Shown here in pieces: positions 56,134-64,000 of a stretch of 64,000 bases of DNA; position 1 is the first letter of the stretch; each line of letters begins with the position of its first letter. Location: the NCBI GenBank assembly GCA_019448385.1, contig JAGTXO010000011.1:331001-395000 (forward strand), read 5' to 3'. A program made the position numbers and the translations under genes. Below the pieces are notes generated by a model. It ran no database searches, was not told the DNA's origin, and saw nothing but the letters and a program-made list of their open reading frames with translations. Origin of the DNA: Diacronema lutheri. Its lineage: Eukaryota > Haptophyta > Pavlovophyceae > Pavlovales > Pavlovaceae.

Positions 56134-58825
56134 TTACCAGCTAAGCCCCTCGCTGACGAGCTGGTCAAAGCTGCGCAACATCGCCATCTCATCAGCGAAG
56201 AGCTCAAATGCCTCGTCCTCGCTCGCGCCAACCTCGACCGCATTGTACTCCGCGAGCAGCGGCGCGCCGCTGCCCGCCGTGCGTGGAGGCGGCGCCTGCA
56301 CCACGCCGCCCGTCGCGTCGGGCAGCGCGTTGAGCGACACGTCGGCCGCGACGGGCGCGGGCGGCGCGCCGGGCCTGCACGCACGCAGTGCATCGAGGCG
56401 CACGCCCGCAGCATGCGGCAACTCCGTCTCTCCCTCCTCCGGCGTGCGTGCACGCCCCGCGGGCTCGCCGCTCGTTGCGCCGTCGGCCGCGCCGCCCGCG
56501 CCGGCTGCGGTCGTGGCGACGGCGTCCACGACGCCGAACGCGCCCGCCTCGACGTTGGCCGTGGCCGCGTGGCCGGTGGAGGCGCCGGGCGCGTGCGGCG
56601 TCGGAGCGGGCACCGACCCGGCGAAGCCCGACGACGTGGCCGGCAGCCATCGTGGCGGCCATCGTGCCGCACCTGCGCACGTCGCCATGCTTGGGTGTGC
56701 GGCAAGCGCGCGAGCACACTCGTCAAACGCCCTGCCGGCGCCGGCCCCGGCGGAGCGCACAGCCCAGCTGGGCCGCGCGAGCTGCACGTGCTGCGGCGCG
56801 CACAGCACCGCAGGCGCGAAGGGGCCATTTGAAAAGCGGTGCAGCGCGGGAAAGCTCGCGCCGCCGTGCGGCACGCCGCCGGCGCACGGCGACGTGTCGC
56901 CCGCGACGCTGGCGAGGTGGGCGTGGGCGTGGCCAAGCGTGCCGGCCGCGACGTCGAGCGCAAGCGCGGCGGGCACGCGCGCGCCAGCGTCGCCCGAGCC
57001 GAGCGCGAACGCCGGCACAGGCGCCGATCGCACGCGAAGCGCAGCAGGCGCGCCGAAGAACGCGCCGGTGCTGCAGGCGAGCGGCAGCGCGGGCGCGTTG
57101 AATGCGCAGCCGGGCGCGAGCGGCGCGCGCAGCTGCCCGCCGGCGCCGAAGACGGTCGCGAGCGCCGTCGTCGTGATGGGCGACGCGAGGCCGAGCGCGC
57201 TGAACCTGTCCGATTGGCACGGCGCGGCGGGCCGCTTGAAGAGGAGCGGCCATGCTGGGTGCAGCACGGGCTGCGGCTGCGCGCCACCGTTCGCCGCCGA
57301 GCCCTCCGCAAGCTCAGCGCCCGAGGGGCCGGGCTGCACGCGCGGCTGCGACTGCGGCGGCGGGTCGCAAAGGCGCGCGCGCGCGCGCGGCGGCTCGGCC
57401 AACGCGCCGTTCGCAGCGTCGTTCTCGCGTGTGCTCGGCGCGTTGGCCGTCGACGATGAGCCGATGCCGAGCTGCCGCAGTCCCTCGATGCCCGCGCCGA
57501 GCCCGCACGCGAAGGCGGGCACTTCAAACGGCTCCAAACGTGTGATGCGCCAGAGTTGGTTGCAACGCGCACGTGCCACCATTCGAATGCGCGCGCGGAA
57601 GGGGCGCTCGCCTGCGTCGGCGAGGCGCACGGCGCGCCACGAGCACAGCTCGACGCACAGGTCGCCGCGCTCGTCATCCTCGAAGAGCCGCACGTCGAGC
57701 GCGGCGCCGCCGACGTCCACGCCAGCTGCGGGCGTGCGGCCGAGCGCGCGCCAATGGGCGGCGGCGGAGAGCGCGGGCAGAGCGGCGGGCGCGACGCGCG
57801 CGAGGCCCTCCTGAACCATCTGGCGCAGCAGCAGCTGGTCCTGCCGCGGGAAGACCTTCACCCACTCGCCGTCCAGCTCGCCCGCAGACCCTCGGCACAT
57901 CCGTGCCAGTCTGTCGGCTTTGCCCATCGCCGAGTACGCCGCGCAGAGCGCAGCGTTGGCCGACCAGGTGACGACGCCGTCGGCCTCGGTGCGGCACGTC
58001 GCGGGGAAAGGCGCGCGGATCCACGCGGCGATGAAGCGCGGCGGCGGTGCGGGCGCGGATGCCGCAGCCGGCGCGAGCGCGCAGCGGGCCGCGCCGTCAA
58101 CCGCGCCGCCGCATCGCCCATCGGATCTGAACGCGGCAGCTGCGGAGGCGATCGCGTCGATGGCCTCGTCCGCCGAGAGCTGCAAGTCCGCCGCCATCTG
58201 CATCGCCGTGCGCGTCAGCTCTGCGACACGCGCGCGAGGAAAAACGGGGGCGGACAGAGCGCGGGAACAAGGCGCGCACGGCGCGGCGGTAAGGTGCCCG
58301 CGCGCGACGGCGCGCGGCAGGCGGCAGCAGCAGGCGCGGGCGGCGGCGCGCGCGCGCGCTTGTGCGTGCACCCCAGCTGTTGGTCCGCCGCGCCCGCGCG
58401 AACGCCGTCGTCACCCAGTGCAGCTTGAGCGCGGGCGAGCCGTGACGGTTGATGTCGTCGCGCACGCGCGGCCACGAGCCGTCCAGGCCGCCGTCCGCGC
58501 CGGCGGAGAGGACGGTCGGCTGGCGTGCGAGCGCGGCGAGGCCAAGCGCCGACGACATTATGCCCGTCGGGTCGCTCGCCGGCGGGTGCGCTCGGCCTGC
58601 CGTCGAAGCGGCAGCTGCGGGCGCGCCGCCCGCACCCGGCTCCAACCGTGGCCGCTTGCCGCGCATGCTTGGCCCATTGCGTGTGCACTGGATGGCGAGG
58701 CGGGAACAGCGCGTGCACACGCCATGGTGCATCGTCTCGAGGTCGCACCGCACCTTTGAGCGCCTGCACGCCTGGCACGAGACGCGCGCATGCTTCTGTG
58801 CCTGCGAGTCGAGCGGGTCCAGCAT
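56134..58825 (-). CDS. Zn(II)2Cys6 zinc-cluster transcription regulator, two exons
   Basis: Exon 1 runs 58825 to 58415 and exon 2 runs 58218 to 56134, phase 0, 831 aa; the intron is GTGACG...GCAGAG, 196 bp. Near the N-terminus is a binuclear zinc cluster of the Gal4 type: CQACRRSKVRC, then CTRCSRLAIQC, spacing C-x2-C-x6-C-x9-C-x2-C-x6-C. The middle has a folded-looking region (WIRAPFPATCRTEADGVVTW, VKVFPRQDQLLLRQMVQEGL, DLCVELCSWRAVRLADAG, MVARARCNQLWRITRLEPFE), possibly PAS-like or regulatory. The rest is Ala/Pro-rich, ending acidic-hydrophobic (EDEAFELFADEMAMLRSFDQ), a likely activation domain. Zinc-cluster factors are best known in fungi but also occur in some algae. Target genes are unknown. 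Confidence 0.85.
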
Positions 58826-59204
58826 TAGGGCCTTCTTTCCTCGTGCAAACGACCCGCAAATGGATTTCACCACCCACCATGACTGTGGAAACGTTTTAAG
58901 GTTTTAAGTGATCAACAAGTTGCGTGACGCGCGGCCACGCGCTCACGGAGGCCGACGCGCAGGAGCGGCAGCGCAAGCAGCCGCAATCTGCTGGTGAATC
59001 GCGGTATTACAGATCTTCGACGCCCCACAAGCCACATACGCGAAAGAATGCCGAGCGCGGCTTGGCAACGTCATGCACATTGACGGAGACGCGGAGCTCC
59101 ATCCGATCCAGCCTGCGCGCGTTGCGGCGCCGGCCGCGTCGCCCTCCGACAGCTGCGCGAACAGCTGCTCGACTGCGAAATAATGCCGAGCGTGCTCGCA
59201 GGGG

Positions 59205-59251
<47 letters not shown>

Positions 59252-59363
59252 CGGGGGGGGGGGGGGGGAGGGGGAGAGAGGGGGGGGGGGAGAGTGGGGG
59301 GGGGGGGGGGGGGGGGAGAGGGGGGGGAGAGGGGGGGGAGAGGGGGGGGGGGGGGGGGGGGGG
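58826..59363. other. Region without a firm gene; ends in a G-rich tract
   Basis: Upstream flank of the zinc-cluster gene. AT-rich promoter-like sequence lies near 58890-58925. A coding-looking forward fragment near 59072-59182 (VMHIDGDAELHPIQPARVAA, ending CSTAK then stop) has no partner. From 59202 to 59363 the forward strand is almost only G with a few A's. Confidence 0.5.
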
Positions 59364-59994
59364 AGCTGTCCCCCTTGGCTCTGTGGCGGACCCAGCGACT
59401 GGTGCCGTCCACTACGACCTCAACGTCAACGGCGTGCCGGTGAGCTCGCCTGACTACGTGGGCACGACACTCGCGACCAAGACCGACGAGATCGCTAGCA
59501 TCTCGAACAAGCTGAGCACAACGCTCGGCTCGTCGCCCAAACAGTCGCTGCTCCACCATCTTCCGCTTCTCCTACTTGATCTCCCACTCCTACCTGTCGG
59601 ACTCCCTGCCGGCCGCGGCTGCCTTCGACGACATCGTCGCCCGGCAGGATACCGTCGCTCTCGGCGTCTTCCTCAGAGCGACGGTATCCTGCCGGGCGAC
59701 GATGTCGTCGAAGGCAGCCGCGGCCGGCAGGGAGTCCGACAGGTAGGAGTGGGAGATCAAGTAGGAGAAGCGGAAGATGGTGGAGCAGCGACTGTTTGGG
59801 CGACGAGCCGAGCGTTGTGCTCAGCTTGTTCGAGATGCTAGCGATCTCGTCGGTCTTGGTCGCGAGTGTCGTGCCCACGTAGTCAGGCGAGCTCACCGGC
59901 ACGCCGTTGACGTTGAGGTCGTAGTGGACGGCACCAGTCGCTGGGTCCGCCACAGAGCCAAGGGGGACAGCTCCCCCCCCCCCCCCCCCCCCCC
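59342..59994. repeat. Near-perfect palindrome: ~298-bp arms, 13-bp spacer, flanked by G and C runs
   Basis: Arms 59364-59661 and 59675-59972 are reverse complements with no mismatch that I can see. They extend into poly-G on the left and poly-C on the right. Each arm encodes the same coding-looking peptides (HYDLNVNGVPVSSPDYVGTT; FRFSYLISHSYLSDSLPAAA). Confidence 0.95.
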
Positions 59995-59998
59995 CCCC

Positions 59999-59999
<1 letters not shown>

Positions 60000-60073
<74 letters not shown>
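60000..60073 (+). repeat. Poly-C tract (74 C)
   Basis: A pure C run following the palindrome, separated by a single A from a preceding 26-C run (59973-59998). Confidence 0.95.
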
Positions 60074-60075
<2 letters not shown>

Positions 60076-60115
60076 GGATGCCGTCGCGAGCCGCCGGCTG
60101 CCGCTCCCAATCGCG

Positions 60116-60655
60116 ATGCATGGCACCGGCCTGCGCAAGTTCTGGAGCGCCGCCTGGCTCGCCCTACCGCACCTGCTCGACACGCGCGCCGCGGACGGCT
60201 CGGTCCTGGAGGCGGGCGTCCCCTACCATCGCAGCGCGCGTCGGGCGCGGCGCCTTCGCCGACATGGGTACGCACGGGTGGCGCTCATTCCTCGCCTCGG
60301 GCTCGCACCTGGGGCGCGAGCTCGCCTCCGCCTCGCAAGCTTGGTGGCGGGCAGGGCGATACGGAGGTGCGCGCCCTCCGCCTGCCGCCAGACTCTGTCG
60401 CGCCCGCCGCTCCCGCCGCCGGCCGCCGGCCTAGCCTCTTGGCCGACATCACCGGCGACCGCGAGCGCTGCCGTTTCGACATGCTCAACGCTGAGCACGC
60501 CGCCATGCCGCCGGGCTCGCGCCCACGCGGCCTCTGGTTTGGTCTCGGCAAAGAGAGCGGCCTCTTCCTCGAGGCCCTGCCGCGAGCCTATGCTGCTTTC
60601 TCGCCGGCGCGGCGGAGTGGGCCGAGGCGGTTGCGCAATACTTGGATCTGCCGAG

Positions 60656-60743
<88 letters not shown>

Positions 60744-60945
60744 TTCCGTGTGCGCGCAGCTCGTGGCGGCGGGCGCGCGCCTCGCGCGCGGCGGCAGCCA
60801 GCGCCCGATCCCCTTCGATGCGTACGGCGACGCGCTCGCGGCGGCACTGGGCGTCGCCCACGACCACGTCGCGAAGCTTCGCCACGACCCCGCTCTCAAA
60901 CTGCTCGCCTCGCTAGCTCGCGGACTACGCTGGGACGTACGCGCG
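60116..60945 (+). pseudogene. Frameshifted coding remnant, unrecognised
   Basis: Forward-strand fragments with strong G/C third-position bias lie in successive frames without convincing introns. They are MHGTGLRKFWSAAWLALPHL and onward, AFADMGTHGWRSFLASGSHL, then GDTEVRALRLPPDSV and SLLADITGDRERCRFDMLNA with GLWFGLGKESGLFLEALPRA, then CFLAGAAEWAEAVAQYLDLP. After an 88-C run and GTGCGCGCAG comes LVAAGARLARGGSQRPIPFD through LKLLASLARGLRWDV. It is cut at 60953 by the duplicated segment. It is either a decayed gene or a real gene with indel errors close to the long homopolymers. The peptides match no family I know. Confidence 0.4.
60656..60743 (+). repeat. Poly-C tract (88 C), longest in the window
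   Basis: The run is followed by TTCCGTGTGCGCGCAG, so on the forward strand it sits exactly where the polypyrimidine tract of an intron would be. Confidence 0.95.
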
Positions 60946-60953
60946 GCACGATG

Positions 60954-61393
60954 CCGCGCCCGCCGTACCCGCGACAGACGACGTGCGGCTCGATCACGCC
61001 AGCGGTGAGCGCGCGCACGACCTCGACCACCGCCTGCGCAACCGGCGTCTTGCCGCTCCCGCCCGCGAGCACCGAGCCGACGCACACCGTCGGGATGGGT
61101 GTGCGCATCGCCCTAACGCTGCGCGCATGAGCGCGCGACGCGAGCGCATACACCCAGGAGGCCGCGACGAGCGCGGCGCGCGAGACGCGCGGAAGCCTGC
61201 GCCGGCGCCGCGTCGCGCCGCGCGACCGCGCACGTCGTGAGGAGGCGACGCAGCGCGCGCATCGCTCGCACGAAGGTGGCGACACGCACCTGGCCCAATC
61301 CTCCGCCGTGCGCCAGAAGCGCGGGCGGTGCAGCAGCTGGCCGAGCGTCGCCGCGTGCCCGAACGCGCCTCGTCTGTGGGCAACGTGCGCCAT
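60954..61393 (-). pseudogene. LpxK: Truncated LpxK copy (N-terminal third)
   Basis: Corresponds to the first ~147 codons of the intact LpxK (start at 61393), including the Walker A loop AGGSGKTPV and VCRGYGG. The duplication edge then replaces the rest with unrelated codons that end at 60896. Of about five base changes against the intact gene, three alter residues (for example SWVYAL for SWAYAL). A kinase lacking its C-terminal two-thirds cannot be active. Confidence 0.85.
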
Positions 61394-61653
61394 CGTCACA
61401 ACCGGACCCCAGCCGACCCGTATTCCCATTGGTGCGGATCAGCGCCGCGGCGTTTGAAAGAGCGCAATTCCATTGGTCTAGAGAATCATCCCATTCTCGA
61501 GAGAACACCAAGCACACCAATGGACACGCGTGTTTTGCTGCGAAAGGGCTTTTCGTCCTCGCGGGAGAGAAAAGCGCATCGTTCATTGGACAGATTTTGT
61601 ACGGCTTCGCGAAGCAAAGGGGCCGACACAACCAAAGGGTGTGGACGAAAGTT

Positions 61654-62346
61654 ATGCGCGCTCCTCGTCGGCTGTGGACCAAGGAGGAGGACGCCTCGCT
61701 CGTCGACGCTGTGGAGCTGCACGGCTCGCGCTCGTGGGACAAGATCGCAGACCTCCTCCCCGGCCGCACCGCCAGCCAGTGCAACGCGCGCTTCCTGCAC
61801 TACCTCCACCCGAACGTGAGCCACAAGCCCTTCTCGCCCGCGGAGGACATGTGCATCCTCTCGTCGTACATGCTCATCGGCGCGCAGTGGGCGACGATCG
61901 CGCTCGACCTGCCCGGCCGCACAAACCACGCCATCAAGAACCGCTGGCAGTCCCTCCGCACGCGCGTCCTCAAGGAGGCGCACGTTGGCGCGACGCCAAG
62001 TGCGGCCGGTTGCCAGCCGAGCCGCGAGCACGCGCCGCCCTTCGAACGCGGCCGTGGTCCGACCCCGCTCCTGCCTTCGAGCTCGGCCGACGAGCTCTGC
62101 CTCACTGGCGCGGCGATGAGCGCCGACGATGCCTCCGACGACACCGACGGATCGAAGACGACGGACAATGCCGGCGCGCAAGCCTATCGACACCGTCGCG
62201 ACTCGGACGCATCGTCACCCTCGGTCGGGGCGACCTCGTCGGCGGGAGAGCTGGACGAAAGCCTACTCGCCTTTGACTTCTTTGACGCCGACCTCGATCT
62301 GTTCGACGCCCTCTTCGCAGATCTGAACGGCACGGGTCGAGGATGA
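61654..62346 (+). CDS. R2R3-type Myb transcription factor, copy B
   Basis: A 230-aa protein. Both Myb repeats are identical in residues to copy A. Within the coding region, differing codons are mostly silent. Only two residues change, both in the disordered middle (Val to Gly in the RGRGP stretch, Thr to Ala in SADDA). The C-terminal acidic/aromatic FDFFDADLDLFDALFADLNG is unchanged. The excess of silent changes suggests both copies are constrained and expressed. The promoter with its four CCAAT-type boxes is duplicated as well, now facing only a broken LpxK. Confidence 0.92.
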   Translation: MRAPRRLWTKEEDASLVDAVELHGSRSWDKIADLLPGRTASQCNARFLHYLHPNVSHKPFSPAEDMCILSSYMLIGAQWATIALDLPGRTNHAIKNRWQSLRTRVLKEAHVGATPSAAGCQPSREHAPPFERGRGPTPLLPSSSADELCLTGAAMSADDASDDTDGSKTTDNAGAQAYRHRRDSDASSPSVGATSSAGELDESLLAFDFFDADLDLFDALFADLNGTGRG

Positions 62347-62610
62347 CTTGCGCGCATTTTGGGGCCACCCGGTCTAGGCGCCGTATTGTATGTCGCCGTA
62401 TTACGGGATCGTAATAAGTATGCTCGCGTCGAGCGCCTTATCTATCTCTCGGCGGTCTTTTTGTGTTGCCGGCAGATCGCGCGTCGCCGCTGCTCGCGAC
62501 CTAGTGAGTGTACTGTGTCGTGACGGGCTGAGTCAGTTCTTTTTAAAAGCCAGCGGTGAGGGTTTCCCGAGGTAGCACCCCGCTCGGCGATACCGAATTT
62601 CAAAACCACG

Positions 62611-63465
62611 ATGGGAGCGGCCTGTTCAAGGCCCGCCGACGCCGCCCAGGCGCCGGAACTAGTCACCACCGCACCGCCCGCTCACAGCAATGCCGGCGTG
62701 CCGCGTGCCGCTCCAACGGCGGTGCCGGCCACTTCCGGCGTCAACGCGCGGCCGGCGGCCCTCGCGGGTGAAGCTACGCCAGCGCCGCCGGCGGGCAACG
62801 CGAGCAATGATGAGCGCGTGGTGGAGGCCGCGGCGCCGGTAGCGCCTGTGGTGCCACATTCGCCTCCTCGGATTGCAATCATCTACTACTCGACGTACGG
62901 CCACATTCGGCTGCTCGCGCTCGCCGTGCAGGCGGGCGTCGAGTCGGCAGGCGGCAAGGCCGATTTGCTGCAGTGCGCCGAGACGCTTCCGGACGGCGTA
63001 CTCGCCAAGATGGGTGCGCCGCCGAAGAGCGACGATCCGATCGTGACGACCGATGTGCTCGCCGGATACGACGGCTTTCTCTTCGGTCTGCCCGGCCGCT
63101 TCGGCATGTTTCCCGCCCAGTTCAAGACCTTCTGGGATTCGACGGGCAGCCTATGGACCAAGGGCAGGCTCATCGGCAAACCTTACGGGACCTTCTTCTC
63201 GACCGGGCAGCAAGGCGGCGGGCAGGAGACGCTCGGGCTCGCGACGGTGCCGCAGATGGCGCATCACGGGATGATGTACGTGCCCCTCGGCTACCAGGAT
63301 CCCCGCGTCTTCAGCAACTCCGAGGTGCACGGCTGCTCCCCGTACGGCGCGGGCACCATCGCGGGCGGAGACGGCTCCCGCATGCCGTCCGAGCTCGAGC
63401 TCGGCGTGGCGTGCACGCAAGGCGCGAGCTTTGCGCGCACGGCCGCGCTGCTCGCGGCTGCCTGA
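62611..63465 (+). CDS. WrbA: WrbA-type NAD(P)H:quinone oxidoreductase, lipid-anchored
   Basis: A 284-aa protein. The flavodoxin-like domain starts near residue 87: IAIIYYSTYGHIRLLALAV (FMN phosphate loop), then LAGYDGFLFGLPGRFGMFPA, FWDSTGSLWTKGRLIGKPYG, FFSTGQQGGGQETL, MAHHGMMYVPLGY and SPYGAGTIAGGDGSRMPSEL, all classical WrbA features. These enzymes reduce quinones by two electrons, avoiding semiquinone radicals. The first ~85 residues are an Ala/Pro-rich extension. It begins MGAACS, a good N-myristoylation plus palmitoylation signal, so membrane attachment is likely; fungal and plant homologues are also found at membranes. TTTTTAAAAG at 62540-62549 may be a TATA-like element. Confidence 0.95.
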   Translation: MGAACSRPADAAQAPELVTTAPPAHSNAGVPRAAPTAVPATSGVNARPAALAGEATPAPPAGNASNDERVVEAAAPVAPVVPHSPPRIAIIYYSTYGHIRLLALAVQAGVESAGGKADLLQCAETLPDGVLAKMGAPPKSDDPIVTTDVLAGYDGFLFGLPGRFGMFPAQFKTFWDSTGSLWTKGRLIGKPYGTFFSTGQQGGGQETLGLATVPQMAHHGMMYVPLGYQDPRVFSNSEVHGCSPYGAGTIAGGDGSRMPSELELGVACTQGASFARTAALLAAA

Positions 63466-63476
63466 GCGCGGCTTTG

Positions 63477-63755
63477 TCATGCGACGAGGCCGCCCGGCCT
63501 AGCCGCAACGCGCTCGCCTGTAGACCTCTCATCAGGCGGCTTTCGTGCGTGCAGCGCGTATGTGCCGCTCTCTTCCCGGACCTCGTTTGACCCGTTCCAG
63601 CTGCGCTGCGCACTTGAAGACGTGTTCACGCGCCCGCTGCACACGGCCCTGAAGTGCTTGCGGTGCAGGTCGCAACACTCGCCTTCGTTGGCCACCGGCC
63701 GCCCTCGCGCACCAGTGCCGCCTCCGACTGGAAGCGCGGTGAAGTCACTCGACAT
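63477..63755 (-). CDS. Possible small hypothetical protein
   Basis: A 92-codon reverse-strand frame beginning MSSDFTALPVGGGTGARGRP. It contains ECCDLHRKHFRAVCSGRVN and SAQRSWNGSNEVREESGTYA. Composition is ordinary rather than Arg- or Ala-dominated, but third-position bias is weak and no family is recognised. It converges on the WrbA-like gene with 11 bp between the stops. Confidence 0.25.
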   Translation of the reverse strand: MSSDFTALPVGGGTGARGRPVANEGECCDLHRKHFRAVCSGRVNTSSSAQRSWNGSNEVREESGTYALHARKPPDERSTGERVAARPGGLVA

Positions 63756-63793
63756 TTTCTCGAGAGAGAACGCGTGTGGACACGGGACCACGA

Positions 63794-63895
63794 CACATCA
63801 GTGCATCACGCGCGAACGCGTGGTTGCCCCCCCCCCCCCCTCTCCTTCTTCAGTGGCGCACGGCACATCAGTGCATCACGCGCGAACGCGTGGTT
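63794..63895. repeat. 32-bp direct repeat around a C tract
   Basis: Copies at 63794-63825 and 63864-63895 (70-bp spacing) are identical. Between them lies GCCCCCC...TCTCCTTCTTCAG, which looks like an intron end on the forward strand. The repeat contains the palindrome-like ACGCGCGAACGCGT. Confidence 0.93.
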
Positions 63896-64000
63896 ATCAC
63901 GGCCATGTCTGCAGTCGAGGCGCCAATGTCGTTCGTAGCCAGAGCGACCTGCGGCCGGCGGAAGGCGATCTCTGCGAGGCGGCCGATCGGGTCGCGCCGA
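63868..64000 (-). CDS. C-terminal end of a gene entering from the right edge
   Basis: The reverse strand from 64000 reads RDPIGRLAEIAFRRPQVALA, then TNDIGASTADMAVITT and RSRVMH before a stop at 63868. Third positions are mostly G/C and the composition is natural, so it is probably the last exon of a larger gene. No family could be named from 43 residues. Its final codons lie in the 32-bp direct repeat, so the tandem copy at 63794 is a spare gene end. Confidence 0.45.
   Translation of the reverse strand, partial: RRDPIGRLAEIAFRRPQVALATNDIGASTADMAVITTRSRVMH

Larger units (their letters stand above)
60954..62383. repeat. Segmental duplication, copy B (truncated LpxK + Myb)
   Basis: Second copy of 38448-39877, same orientation, ungapped, about 19 substitutions. 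The left edge falls inside LpxK, just after its CRGYGG motif. The right edge lies 37 bp beyond the Myb stop codon. Confidence 0.97.

Noticed and set aside
59071-59559. Pro- and Gly-homopolymer frames across the G/C runs
   Set aside because: They result purely from poly-G or poly-C being open in every frame.

Overview
The window is nuclear DNA from a GC-rich eukaryotic alga. Genes lie on both strands with no operon logic. Many have short introns of about 95-560 bp with GTGCGN/GTGAGN donors and CAG acceptors, which I could phase to the base. Several predicted proteins begin with secretory or plastid-type presequences, including a FabG-type reductase whose signal peptide is followed by Phe, as in bipartite targeting to a secondary red plastid. 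LpxK, a Zn2Cys6 regulator, a GPC1-type acyltransferase and kinesin-light-chain-like TPR proteins fit the same picture. My best guess is a haptophyte, perhaps Pavlovales. That is inference, not proof.

Layout. 1-4.7 kb: the 5' part of a long acidic secreted protein, an ankyrin-like protein, a thioredoxin and a two-span membrane protein. 4.8-16.5 kb: one uninterrupted 3,879-codon gene with C-terminal tandem BRCT-like domains and a 24-unit array carrying an SQ dipeptide in every unit, a possible DNA-damage mediator. 16.6-22.4 kb: a long coiled-coil protein. 22.4-26.7 kb: a Deg/HtrA protease, a glycerophosphocholine acyltransferase and FabG. 27-33.2 kb: a small plastid membrane protein, tubulin cofactor E and a CMGC kinase with a TEY loop. 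33.4-39.9 kb: an apparent nucleoside hydrolase joined to a multi-span membrane protein, then LpxK and an R2R3-Myb. 40-44.3 kb: ESCRT-II Vps22, an RluA-type pseudouridine synthase and a 2OG-Fe(II) hydroxylase. 44.3-58.8 kb: an acidic coiled-coil protein, a TIR/HET-like + TPR protein, an ABHD17-like hydrolase, an IQ protein, a THH1/TOM1-like 7TM protein, a TLDc protein and a Zn2Cys6 regulator. 58.8-61 kb: a disturbed region with a 298-bp-arm palindrome, very long C/G homopolymers and frameshifted coding remnants. 61-62.4 kb: a near-identical copy of the LpxK-5'/Myb segment. 62.6 kb to the end: a WrbA-like flavoprotein and the 3' end of another gene.

Genes are very compact. Divergent start codons are often 12-90 bp apart, implying shared bidirectional promoters. 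Long poly-C tracts recur in introns (C on the sense strand) and between converging genes. No tRNA, rRNA or CRISPR array was seen. Because stop codons are rare at this GC content, long open frames exist on both strands. I chose between strands using domains, signal peptides, codon third positions and phase-consistent splice sites.
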